Numbered from the stretch's first letter, positions 48,852 to 58,008 are shown. The stretch is DNA of 64,000 nucleotides from Aphrocallistes beatrix (GCA_963281255.1 OY725493.1:1983550-2047549); one strand, 5' to 3'. Numbers and translations are program-made. The notes: generated by a model not told the origin, from the letters alone.

Positions 48852-50119
48852 CCAAATATTGCCGAGTTTTCCCAGTCAAACTCAGTTGAGGCGTATCTCC
48901 TGAGGAAGTCCCTTCCCAATATTATTGTGGGTTCTGGGCTACTTAACACTGTAAATTTATGGTTGACTACTTCTCCTCCTCCGACGTCGACGCGTAATTC
49001 CACATCTCCCATGGTTTCGATCGGCGTAGAACATACCCCATGTACTTTGCCGCGCCTACACCTGTACGCTAGACCCATATTGTTGAGCGACCGTACATCC
49101 ACTATCGAAGGTTGGGCTCCCGAATCGAGTAAAGCTTGTGTGGTGTAACCGTTGAGACATACGCGGATAACAACACCAGAAGGGACCTCGCTTCCACTGT
49201 CTAACTGCAGTTCAGCTGGCTCAACCGCTTGTACGGGCTGGTACGAAAAGCAATCCCGGCGACCATGGCCCTGCTTCCCGAAATGTTGGCAAAATTGATG
49301 GGGACATCTTCGCTGGAAATGACTTGTATCACCGCATATGAAACAGGCTTGGGCCTTCCCGCGTGACTTGCTCGTATGATGGCTATAGGCTCCCCTGGGG
49401 ATGCCCCTGCCGCGCCCGCGATACTGACGTTTTATCGTGTTCACTTCGTCGAATTGGTTGTCGGTTTCCACTTCCACATGTCCAGGTGACCTCTCGACTC
49501 TAGGTTTCTCAGCTTGAGAATGGTGACTCACTACTCGATCTCTTTCGACCAGATCTTCGTCCTTACTTGAACGCACCTCGAGCAACCGGCTGAGGTCACG
49601 GTTACCGCGGTCCAGTGGTATTCCTTTCTCAGTAAGGAGCTTTCTCACCAACACCACAAAGTCCCGTGCAAGTGGCTTTGTGACCTCGTTATGGGCTGCT
49701 ACCCACTCTTTCAAGGAGCTTTGTACAGCGGAGGGTAACTGACTCACCAGAACTAGGCATGCCATCCGCAATGGGGCTTCTGCGACTTGGGTGGCCCCCG
49801 CCAATTCATAGTAGTCGTCTATTTGGATTCCCGGCTCCCATTCTTTATGACATAATGTGAGCAATGATTGTTGGGGATCAACCGGAGGATCGAGGCACCT
49901 TCTAAGCGTCTCAAAAGCTTCGTTTACCACGTCCCTGACCGTTTCCCTTTCGGCCCGTCTTCGGCAGATATAGGCCGGTAGCATTCCGACTGCTAACTTC
50001 GCCCCGCCTTCGCGCGCAAGTAGCGGCGCTACGCCAGCCCGAAAAAACTTCTCCCAATTTGAAATGCGTTCCCCTTCGTGGAGCGACGGGATGTTGAGAT
50101 TCTCGTAAGGCGTAGCCAT
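48848..50119 (-). CDS. gag-pro: gypsy Gag-protease open frame
   Basis: 423 residues, uninterrupted. Two zinc knuckles of CCHC type (CFICGDTSHFQRRC and CQHFGKQGHGRRDC) follow a basic stretch (RGRGRGIPRG), as in nucleocapsids that bind RNA. An aspartic protease follows with the active-site block ALLDSGAQPSIVD and the later ILGRDFL. The next frame (RT) overlaps by 4 nt and lies in the -1 phase relative to this one, consistent with -1 ribosomal frameshifting used by many such elements. A CAG abuts the ATG directly (AAATCCCAG), like the acceptor-type triplets before host genes here. Confidence 0.85.
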   Translation of the reverse strand: MATPYENLNIPSLHEGERISNWEKFFRAGVAPLLAREGGAKLAVGMLPAYICRRRAERETVRDVVNEAFETLRRCLDPPVDPQQSLLTLCHKEWEPGIQIDDYYELAGATQVAEAPLRMACLVLVSQLPSAVQSSLKEWVAAHNEVTKPLARDFVVLVRKLLTEKGIPLDRGNRDLSRLLEVRSSKDEDLVERDRVVSHHSQAEKPRVERSPGHVEVETDNQFDEVNTIKRQYRGRGRGIPRGAYSHHTSKSRGKAQACFICGDTSHFQRRCPHQFCQHFGKQGHGRRDCFSYQPVQAVEPAELQLDSGSEVPSGVVIRVCLNGYTTQALLDSGAQPSIVDVRSLNNMGLAYRCRRGKVHGVCSTPIETMGDVELRVDVGGGEVVNHKFTVLSSPEPTIILGRDFLRRYASTEFDWENSAIFG

Positions 50120-50169
50120 CTGGGATTTTTTTTACTTCATATAAATATTTTAAACAAAGGTTAACAAAA

Positions 50170-50640
50170 AATTTCTCATATCGATCCGAAAATATCTAGC
50201 CTATTTTTTTAAATTTGTTTACTTTATGTATCTATCGAGAACAAAAGTAAACAAATTAATTATCAAATCTACTCAAAATATGATATTCGAAATCTACACC
50301 CCTGAAAACCCCATATCAACCGTTGAAAGCTAGTTTCTAGCATATTTTTGAGATCTGTTTGCTTTATGTATCTATTGTAAACAAAAGTAAACAAATTAAT
50401 TTTCAAATCTACTCGAAAATATGATATTCTAAATCTGCACCCCTGAAAACCCCATATCAACCGCTGAAAACTAGTTTCTAGCATATTTTTGAGATTTGTT
50501 TACTTTATGTATCTATTGTAAACAAAAATAAACAAATTATTTTCAAATCTACTCGAAAATATGATATTCTAAATCTGCACCCCTGAAAACCCCATATCAA
50601 TCGTTGGAAGCTAGTCTTTAGCATTATTTTCAAAATTCAT
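50170..50640. repeat. ~140-bp tandem repeat, about 3.3 units
   Basis: Units contain AAACAAATTAATT at about 50250, 50390 and 50531, then GATATTC, ACCCCTGAAAACCCCATATC and TTTCTAGCATATTTTTGAGA. Unit differences are few. The array starts directly beyond the 5' side of the gypsy gag frame, where an LTR or leader would be expected. Confidence 0.8.
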
Positions 50641-50854
50641 CAAATGGTGTGAAAATATGTATATATAGGTGTGAAAATATCCACATAATTTTTTTAATTT
50701 ATATACACTATAATACATTTAAGATATTAAACATAAGTTGTAGCTTTGAAGTATTATTAATAATGACGATCTATTGGAGTGTCGTACAATAATTTCCATT
50801 GTGATAGTGTAGTCATTAATTTTGTATAGAAAAGGTGTGAAAAATTATATAATT

Positions 50855-51457
50855 TTAAATTAATTATATAATAATTATATAATAATTATAAAATAATTAT
50901 ATAATAATTATAAAATAATTATATAATAATTATAAAATAATTATATAATAATTATATAATAATTATAAAATAATTATATAATAATTATATAATTTTATAA
51001 TAATTATATAATAATTATATAATAATTTTATAATTATTATATAATAATTATATAATAATTATAAAATAATTATATAATAATTATATAATAATTTTATAAT
51101 AATTATAAAATTATTATATAATTATTATATAATTATTATATAATTATTATATAATAATTTTATAATTATTATATAATAATTATAAAATTATTATATAATA
51201 ATTTTATAATAATTATAAAATTATTATATAATTATTATATAATTATTATATAATAATTTTATAATTATTATATAATAATTATAAAATTATTATATAATTA
51301 TTATATAATAATTATAAAATAATTATATAATTATTATATAATAATTATATAATAATTTTATAATAATTATATAATAATTATAAAATTATTATATAATAAT
51401 TATATAATTAGTATATAATTAGTATATAATTATTTTATAATTATTATATAATTATTC
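50855..51457. repeat. ATAATTAT-type AT satellite, ~600 bp
   Basis: Almost pure A/T made of permutations of ATAATTATA and its variants ATAATTTTA and ATAAAATAATT, with local inversions, so the tract can fold on itself in many registers. No C or G except two G near 51411-51421. Confidence 0.9.
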
Positions 51458-51508
51458 AAGCGCGCTTCGCTTGCTTGCGCTGCGCGGCTTGCAGACACTA
51501 CGTCTTTC
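51458..51508 (+). repeat. fragment of the long-inverted-repeat element hairpin block
   Basis: CAAGCGCGCTTCGCTTGCTT followed by GCGCTGCGCGGCTTGCAGACAC is the outer block of the family at 7135, 36397-39090 and 55483. It is cut off where the sulfotransferase exon copy starts. Another short fragment lies at about 52667-52699. Confidence 0.75.
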
Positions 51509-51747
51509 CGACAAAATTTTGTCAAATCATGTCTCCTTCTTTGATATACCACAAGTTGACTCTTTATATGATCAAACATATGGAGACGAAGTTTTCTATA
51601 CTAAAGTCCTAAAATCCACTGTTGCTAACTACCCTGACCCAAGGATATTTATCACCCATTTTCACAAGAATGCTTACCTCAAAATCCTAAGGCGAAATAC
51701 CTGTACAGATATCGTAACCCTAAAGCTATAGTGATTTCCTCATATAC
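51509..51747 (+). pseudogene. inverted duplicate of a sulfotransferase exon
   Basis: 239 bp identical, base for base, to the reverse complement of 54385-54623. It contains one exon-like coding stretch (to 51713, followed by GTAACC as donor) with the sulfotransferase-like segment YPDPRIFITHFHKN, plus 34 bp of the following intron. No other sulfotransferase exon follows on this strand, so the copy is non-functional by itself. Confidence 0.8.
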
Positions 51748-52897
51748 TATAGTACTCGTAGTAATAGTACTTGCACATGGTACAACTATAGTTTTGGACC
51801 GGAACCTTTATCAGCCGTTTTGGATAAAGGTGTGGTTCTAGCGTTGTGCGAGTACTATTTCAGATTTTACTTCATATTATTAGACACGGGCACCAAAATC
51901 GAATCACTCTGTTAGCGCCTTGGCACCTGGTGCGATACCAGGCTAGCTAGATAAACCTCTGGTCTATATGTATACTTTGGTTTTTAAAAATAATCAGATC
52001 ACTCTCTAAATAACTAATTCAATTATTCATTAGACAGAAAAATTTCTTTCAAATTCGTAAACTCCACATCCGAATTACGCATTTTCTAAACTTTCAACAC
52101 AAATACTTATCCTCGTGTAGAAATTATCAACCGGTGCCACTTTGTACCACTAATCGCCTATGTTCACATATAATTTCCGTGACTGGGGATAAACACAATC
52201 AGGTATCAAGACGAATAAGGTACGCAAGACAATTTTAACACTTTCTGCAGTTACAGATTTTTTGATAAAAAAATCAACTATTCCGGCCTGCTAAAAGTGG
52301 TCCGAATAATCGGTTGGCCGATTAACCGGTGATCCTATTAAGGGAGCTGACTCTATTCATATGGAATATTTCTTGATTACTCATCCACGAAATCACCCAT
52401 AGAATTAATACAGTTTAAAAACATGTTAAGGCCATGGCCTTACCAGCTGCACTGCTTAAAAATACAAGATGTTGAATTTGCATAATTATACACAAGACAA
52501 TTTTAACACCTTCTGCATTTGCAGATTTTCCTATGAATTATCATTTTTCCACAATCTTTATTTTAGAGTTCATTTCATTTCACACTATGTAATGCGAATA
52601 GATTTCTATTCTTCTGTTTATTTGTAGTCAAACACATTGATAGGTACATCGATGTTTACTCTTTTATTCGCTTTGCTTGCGCTGCGCGGCTGGCGGACCC
52701 AAATAAAATGACTTGATTGATAGATAAACTAAGAATCACTCAATTAGGAAATAATATATATCACAGCAAATGTAATAATCACCTATTAGGAAAGTTAGTA
52801 ACTAATAACACAAAGAATTAACTATTAGGGCTTATGACATGGAATAATTTTAGAGCTTAGAACCGAGTAGAGATGGGAACCTTGTTAGAATTTCTTC
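51748..52897. other. spacer between sulfotransferase exon copy and gene, repeat debris
   Basis: AT-rich, no coding frame recognised. A 33-bp fragment of the repeat hairpin block lies at about 52667-52699. Confidence 0.4.
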
Positions 52898-54630
52898 TCA
52901 CAATTCAGATAGCAAAATTGAGTCGACTTTGTCAGATTGCTCTTTAGTGAGCATCAACTGCCAGGTGCCTACAGTTCCGCTAGGGAAAAATGTCTTTCCT
53001 ACTCCTATATAATAATGGTCAGCAATCAAAGGGTTTGCCTTCATCGATTCGAAGCTAGTCTCCTTCTTTAACAATAAAGAATTATATGCAATGTATAGTA
53101 CACAATCGCTAATCCAAATACTTCATTCTTAAAATCCGAACCTCAAGATATGATATTATTCGCCTCTATGCTTTGAATAAACATTTATAATCTTAGATCT
53201 TTCAATAAATCAGTTCGTAGAGCTCTTCCGTTAGCTCGATACCAAGGTAGATAGCTATTTCCTGCAGTTTCTTTGTAAAATCTTGCTTCAGTTCTTCATA
53301 GGAGATGATGAAATAGTTTGATTCATCTTTGTGCTCCAAATAATCTTTAAATTTTTTGCAAAAGTTAAAACAATTTGATTCGATAAAAATTTGAAAGAAT
53401 TCTTCGAAAGTGCCTTGAAAAGGTTTGTATAATACGTTCGTATAATATCTACAGTATGTGTCATAATTATTTAGAATTTTCCAACAGGATAATTTTCAAT
53501 AAAACACAACTACAATGTTTAAATTTATTGGCCTTGATGTTTCGGTACATATTCAAATTTAATATTTTAGTGTATAGCCGTGAGTATCTATCAAAATTTG
53601 GCTTCTCTTGGACATTGACTTCCAGTAGGGCTCGAGGAAAAACGTATCGATAGCATTCCAAACTGAGCCAAGTTCATTTTTGAGAGCATTTGAATGTTTT
53701 GACAGGGCATTTATTTGACAATGCTCTTAGAGATATAGAGGGGTTAGAACTAATGTGTTTTACTCTAAGTTGGCTAATTCATTGAAAGATGATGAATAAT
53801 TATGAATTATTCAATTAATGAATTATTCAAAATCTCAAACATTTGTGCAGATTCTATGTCCAAAAGTGGTTAAAAAGTTGCTCATATTATATACCTCGAA
53901 ATATCAATTTTTTTTTTCATTATTTTAGTTTCAAATTTTTAGTAGTAATTCATTGATAATTCATGAATTAGTCAACTTAGGTTTTACTACACTATTTTTG
54001 ATTTTAGGTATGAGTTTACCTGGCCTTCCGCTCCATTTCGATGTTGAAGGGGTAATCCGCAGACCTACCAGTTGGCTAATCTCCTCAATTGAGTACTTAT
54101 TTTCATCTAAGAGTATTCGAACATGCTCTCTCTTGGATACTTGAGACATTATGGATTATATAATGCTAATTATAAATGAGAAAATGAACGGCAACATGAA
54201 AATGTGAAATAATGTCGAGTCATCATTACGTCATAATATGTGGTATGTCAGAAAATAATTATTTTTGATTAACGCACATACCAACCTAATACAGGAGTAT
54301 AAAGTAACTAGTACTGCTATTAATCATTGAGAAATGACCAGGAATATTGTAAACTAAAAATTCTAAATAATTATGAGACATGCTGTATATGAGGAAATCA
54401 CTATAGCTTTAGGGTTACGATATCTGTACAGGTATTTCGCCTTAGGATTTTGAGGTAAGCATTCTTGTGAAAATGGGTGATAAATATCCTTGGGTCAGGG
54501 TAGTTAGCAACAGTGGATTTTAGGACTTTAGTATAGAAAACTTCGTCTCCATATGTTTGATCATATAAAGAGTCAACTTGTGGTATATCAAAGAAGGAGA
54601 CATGATTTGACAAAATTTTGTCGAAGTTTT
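52898..54630 (-). pseudogene. cytosolic-type sulfotransferase, 5'-truncated gene remnant
   Basis: SULT enzymes transfer sulfate from PAPS to small molecules. Three exon-like pieces lie on the minus strand in the right order: 54419-54623 or slightly beyond (ending YPDPRIFITHFHKN..., donor GT at 54418); about 53205-53480, with NNYDTYCRYYTNVLYKPFQG and SYEELKQDFTKKLQEIAIYLG, the 3'-phosphate-binding and dimer-proximal blocks; and 52898-53065, after an AG, with TSFESMKANP, GTVGTW and a stop. The N-terminal PAPS P-loop exon is missing: the first piece is preceded directly by CCATAGCCTACT-type transposon-end sequence (about 54624-54652). The middle piece has no clear donor site. Probably a broken gene; a functional gene with remote 5' exons cannot be excluded. 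Confidence 0.72.
53559..54149 (-). pseudogene. Tc1/mariner-like transposase relic
   Basis: The 62-codon frame at 53961-54149 has a helix-turn-helix start (KREHVRILLDENKYSIEEIS) and the SGRPGKL linker typical of Tc1-type N-termini. About 53559-53735 encodes a typical Tc1-like C-terminus (SMSKRSQILIDTHGYTLKY, compare the common ...RRxQAVIxAKGGHTKY ending). The catalytic DDE part between them is lost. It lies in the intron between two sulfotransferase exons, in the same orientation. Confidence 0.65.
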
Positions 54631-54633
54631 TCC

Positions 54634-54660
54634 ATAGCCTACTGTATATAAGGCCTCACA
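54634..54660. mobile_element. isolated P-like transposon end
   Basis: CCATAGCCTACTGTATATA matches the first 18-19 bases of the 961-bp element at 55610-56570. It adjoins the truncated edge of the sulfotransferase remnant. The remainder of the element is not found next to it. Confidence 0.45.
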
Positions 54661-54934
54661 GTAACTTGAGGATTTGGGACTAGGGATGCGGTAGAATATG
54701 GTTGAATGAATACATGAGCTGCCTTAAATCATTAACAAAGCACAATAGAGCTTAGGAATGTATTACCAGCATATATAAATATGGTGTCAAAGTACACATA
54801 TTCGTTGTTAAAATTTAGATCAGTCAGCATATGGTTGCGCAATAGGTTATATTTGTGACAAATTTGGTGACTTTCAGAGGCACTTCTAAGTGTTTTTATT
54901 ATAAAATTTCCGCATAGAACTGAGATGTGAATGG

Positions 54935-55376
54935 ATTAATACGAAAAATTTGGAATTTTTTCATTGAATGTTACTACATCCCAGTGTTGCTATGGAAACG
55001 TGTTTTGGTCAGGATCATCTCTTGAAAACCGCAAGAGCTAGGCATTAAAATATATTTCCATTTGATAGCCAATAGACTATTTCCTATTAAGTGATAATAT
55101 AATTTATTTGTCCAAATTCAATGGTTTACGTTATTAGACAATTCATCATTTTGGACACATTTGGTAATTTGTCGAATATCTCATAAACCATTGAATTTAG
55201 ACGTCGAAATTATATTATCACTTTATAGGAAGTAGTCTATTTGCTATCAAATGAAATTACATTTGAATGACTAGCTATCGCGGTTCTCAAGATATAACTC
55301 CAACTGACCAAAACACGTTTCAATAGCAACACTGGAATGTAGTAGCATTCCATGAAAAATTTTTTCGTATTAAAAG
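54935..55376. mobile_element. foldback (long-TIR) element, family D
   Basis: About 440 bp. The arms 54935-55150 and about 55160-55376 are inverted copies (outer TTAATACGAAAAATTT; then TGTTGCTAT/ATAGCAACA and AACGTGTTTTGGTCAG/CTGACCAAAACACGTTT). Small loop at about 55140-55170. No coding sequence or certain target duplication. Confidence 0.75.
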
Positions 55377-55609
55377 TTATTTTATGATTAAAATAATTGA
55401 TTATAGCACATAACACATATACCTCGATTGTTGTCAACGTTACTCGACTGAAGTCGTTTGGGTAGTTCAAATATAATCTTTACAAGCGCGCTTCGCTTGC
55501 TTGCGCTTCGTGGCTGGCGGACACTTTGTGTCCGCTGGAGGCGCCCAAAAGGGCGCATGGGCTCACATTGATTAATAATAAAGCGGATAACATTTCTGAA
55601 TACGTCTGT

Positions 55610-56570
55610 CCATAGCCTACTATATATACAGCTAGACATGTTGCATAAACTATTAAAAAATAAGAGTCCATTGCACTCCATCATTCCTGAAATTATTTCA
55701 TTCATGGTGGCTGATAGTGAATGCCAAGGAAAGGTTTCATCTTAACGCAGTTGGTAACTCATTAGTTTCGAATGGCGAAAAAATAGATTTTTTACGCAAA
55801 ATGAATGAGTGGCTTACTGATTGGACGGATTCAAAACAGCTTGGTTTGACAAGGCAGACATTGGATGCACTAATTTGTACGAATAATGCTATCGCCGACC
55901 TGTGTAGTGATTTGTTAGAGAGTGGATACCAGTTCATCTTAACTGGGAGATTGCAAACAGATCCTCTTGAAAGAAGATTCTCTCTATATCGGAGAATGAG
56001 TGGTGGTCGCTTCTTAGTCAGCTTAAAGGAAGTTTTACAATCAGAGTCTATAGTGAAGATGAAAACTTTGCTAAAACGAAATTTAGCCTTGGAAGATTTG
56101 CCATCAATGTCCCTCCACTCTTACGTCCAAACTGCATTTTGCATAATTGAAGAGCTATATGTAGTTCTGGGTTTCCGTTTAAAGTTCTAGCTTGTAGAAT
56201 TTTGGATTCATTATGCATGGTTGGGATTCTGATTTCTCGTGTTTCGCACACAAAGAGCATTCTTGCAAAATAGTCAATTGCAAAGTTACCAACATCTTCT
56301 CTAACTTAGCAAAAGAAATTAGTCTTACACAACGAAAGCAACAGGTTGAAACATTCAAAAGCCGTCACTCCAAAAAATATGATTATAACTATTACTCATA
56401 GTTTTGTTAAGGACATTATTTATTTACCTACTGTATTTCAAGTACTTATGTAAGTATGTATATTCAATTAAATACACAATCAGATTTCAAAGAGAAAAGT
56501 GGACTTTTTTTAGAGTTTTTTTAGAGTTTATGCAACATGTCTAGCTGTATATACGTATAGTAGGCTATGG
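55610..56570 (+). mobile_element. P-element-like transposon, internally deleted
   Basis: 961 bp with inverted ends of about 45 bp starting CCATAGCCTACTATA and sharing CAGCTAGACATGTTGCATAA, flanked by a perfect 5-bp direct repeat TCTGT (55605-55609, 56571-56575). Uninterrupted copies of the host repeat show a single TCTGT at this place. The interior encodes only the C-terminal part of a transposase. Confidence 0.82.
55717..56190 (+). pseudogene. P-element/THAP9-like transposase, C-terminal fragment
   Basis: 157 codons. TRQTLDALICTNNAIADL and especially ILTGRLQTDPLERRFSLYRR followed by MSGGRFLVSLKEVLQSE match the C-terminal region common to P-element-like (THAP9-related) transposases. The N-terminal THAP zinc finger and most of the catalytic core are absent. 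A second short frame to 56401 (HGWDSDFSCFAHKEHSC..., ending in a stop) probably holds the true C-terminus after a frame break. Cannot encode an active enzyme. Confidence 0.65.
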
Positions 56571-56645
56571 TCTGTCTTACTGTTAAAATCGATATCACTC
56601 GAAAAATAATCAAATTTGTCAATTTTTAAACTTTTGATGCGTAAC

Positions 56646-56740
56646 ACACCTATCATCTAAAAATGATGACTCATCACTCTGTTATGACGTCATCAACGTC
56701 ATAACAGAGTGATGAGTCATCATTTTTAGATGATAGGTGT
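56646..56740. repeat. perfect 45-bp palindrome with TGACGT core
   Basis: Arms 56646-56690 and 56696-56740 are perfect inverted copies with a 5-nt loop (CATCA), centred on a CRE-like ACGTCA. Other copies of the family have only one of the two arms here, so the hairpin arose by a local inverted duplication. Confidence 0.9.
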
Positions 56741-57387
56741 ATCATATTTGAGATATATTAATATACACTTTATATTAAAATTTCAGCCTTCTATCGCCTA
56801 AATGGCTGAGTTATGGTCGAAAAACTGAAATTTCGAATTATAAAAAAGGTGACAATGACGTCATAATCCATCATGAGTCGACATTTTCGGATCCATAGCC
56901 AAAAGACTCACACATGCCAAAAATCAGCTTTCTGTGCCTGGCAGTTTCTTCAATATGTCGACTCATCATGGAATTATGACGCCATTGTCACCTATTTTAT
57001 AATTTGAAATTTCAGTTTTTCAACCATAACTCAGCCATTTTAGGCGATAGAAGGCTGACATTTTAAGAGAATATGTATATTAATATACCTCACATATGAT
57101 ACAACCATCATCAAAAAATAATGACTCATCACTGTTATGACGTCATCATTACGCATCAAAATTTGAAAAATTGACTAGTTTGATGATTTTTCGAGTGATA
57201 TCGATTTTAACAGTAAGACAGACATATTTAGAGATGTTATCTTCCTTATAATTAATCAATATGAGCCCAGGCGCCCAAAAGGGCGCCTCAGGCGGACATA
57301 AAGTCTCCGCCAGCCGCTTCAGCGCAAGCAATCGAAGCGCGCTTGTATATATACATATACGCATTAATCGAGTTTTAATAGTAAGGA

Positions 57388-58008
57388 AAATGTGAACTTT
57401 GTAGTTTCAAATTGACATTACATTCAAGATTAATTAACTTAATATCAAGCAAATTCCTTTTATAATAAACTTAATTTCTCCTCCAATTCTGAGTTTCATT
57501 AACCGTAGATGAACGACATTTTTTAGTAAGGATTTAGAAAAGCAATCAACCGTTTCTTAAATATTCCCAGGCACCAGCAGGGCTACTCTGCAAAATTTAG
57601 GAAGAATAAGATATTATTTCCCAATAATGTCTTTTTGCTCCGATTGAGTATTTTTGCTCCAACTGAGTATTTTTGCTCCAACTGAGTATTTTTGCTCCAA
57701 CTGAGTATTTTTGCTCCAACTGAGTATTTTTGCTCCAACTGAGTCTTTTTGCTCCAATTGAAGAATCATAAACTAATATGGTGTGAATTGGATCAATCTA
57801 TTTAGTCTTGGCATCATCAAGCTCATCTCTTTTGGAAATCATTACATAAACTCCTGACCTGCTTGTGACTTGTGTGATACATGTGACCCAATAATTACAA
57901 CTCATGTATGCTTACAATTCATGTATGCGGAGTCTCAGTTTAATGATTCATGCGTAGCTCTAAATTTTAAATAAAAGCCGATAATAATTTCTAAAATAGA
58001 CTTTCAAG
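57388..58008. other. 5' flank of the MOXD1-like gene with a minisatellite
   Basis: AT-rich promoter region. The only structure is the 19-bp tandem repeat at 57632-57765. Confidence 0.5.
57632..57765 (+). repeat. 19-bp tandem repeat, seven units
   Basis: Unit TTTTTGCTCCAACTGAGTA with a period of 19 bp. First and last units carry single changes (CGATTGAG, CCAATTGA); the five central units are nearly identical. It lies about 250 bp upstream of the MOXD1-like start codon. Confidence 0.9.

Larger units (their letters stand above)
45951..50119 (-). mobile_element. decayed Ty3/gypsy-type retroelement, internal region
   Basis: Reading leftward: Gag and protease (48848-50119), reverse transcriptase (47880-48851), RNase H (about 47373-47880) and integrase (45951-47179). 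The RT-RNaseH-integrase order is that of Ty3/gypsy. Frame breaks in pol at about 47945, 47710, 47430 and 46685 make this copy defective. I could not find a direct repeat on the two sides that would serve as LTRs, nor a primer-binding site. The right flank is a 140-bp tandem repeat and the left flank plain AT-rich DNA. Confidence 0.88.
55483..57387. mobile_element. complete long-inverted-repeat element, split by a nested transposon
   Basis: The best copy of the family. Its two arms (55483-55609 plus 56576-56900, and about 56935-57345) are inverted relative to each other. Each has the GC-rich hairpin block outermost, TGACGTCAT-type palindromes inside, and a short unique centre (about 56880-56940). 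The right terminus, reverse complement of TCCTTACTATTAAAACTCGA, is at about 57364-57387. Without the 961-bp P-like insertion and one duplicated TCTGT it is about 940 bp. No coding capacity. Confidence 0.8.

Noticed and set aside
51471-51731. 86-codon frame as a complete small gene
   Set aside because: Its start lies in a repeat fragment and its end reads past a splice donor; it is a copied sulfotransferase exon.
7135-57387. Helitron origin for the CRE-palindrome repeat family, suggested by the TCCTTACTATT terminus and sub-terminal hairpin
   Set aside because: The same terminus occurs inverted at the other end, and the complete copy has two inverted arms, which fits a TIR/foldback element rather than a Helitron.
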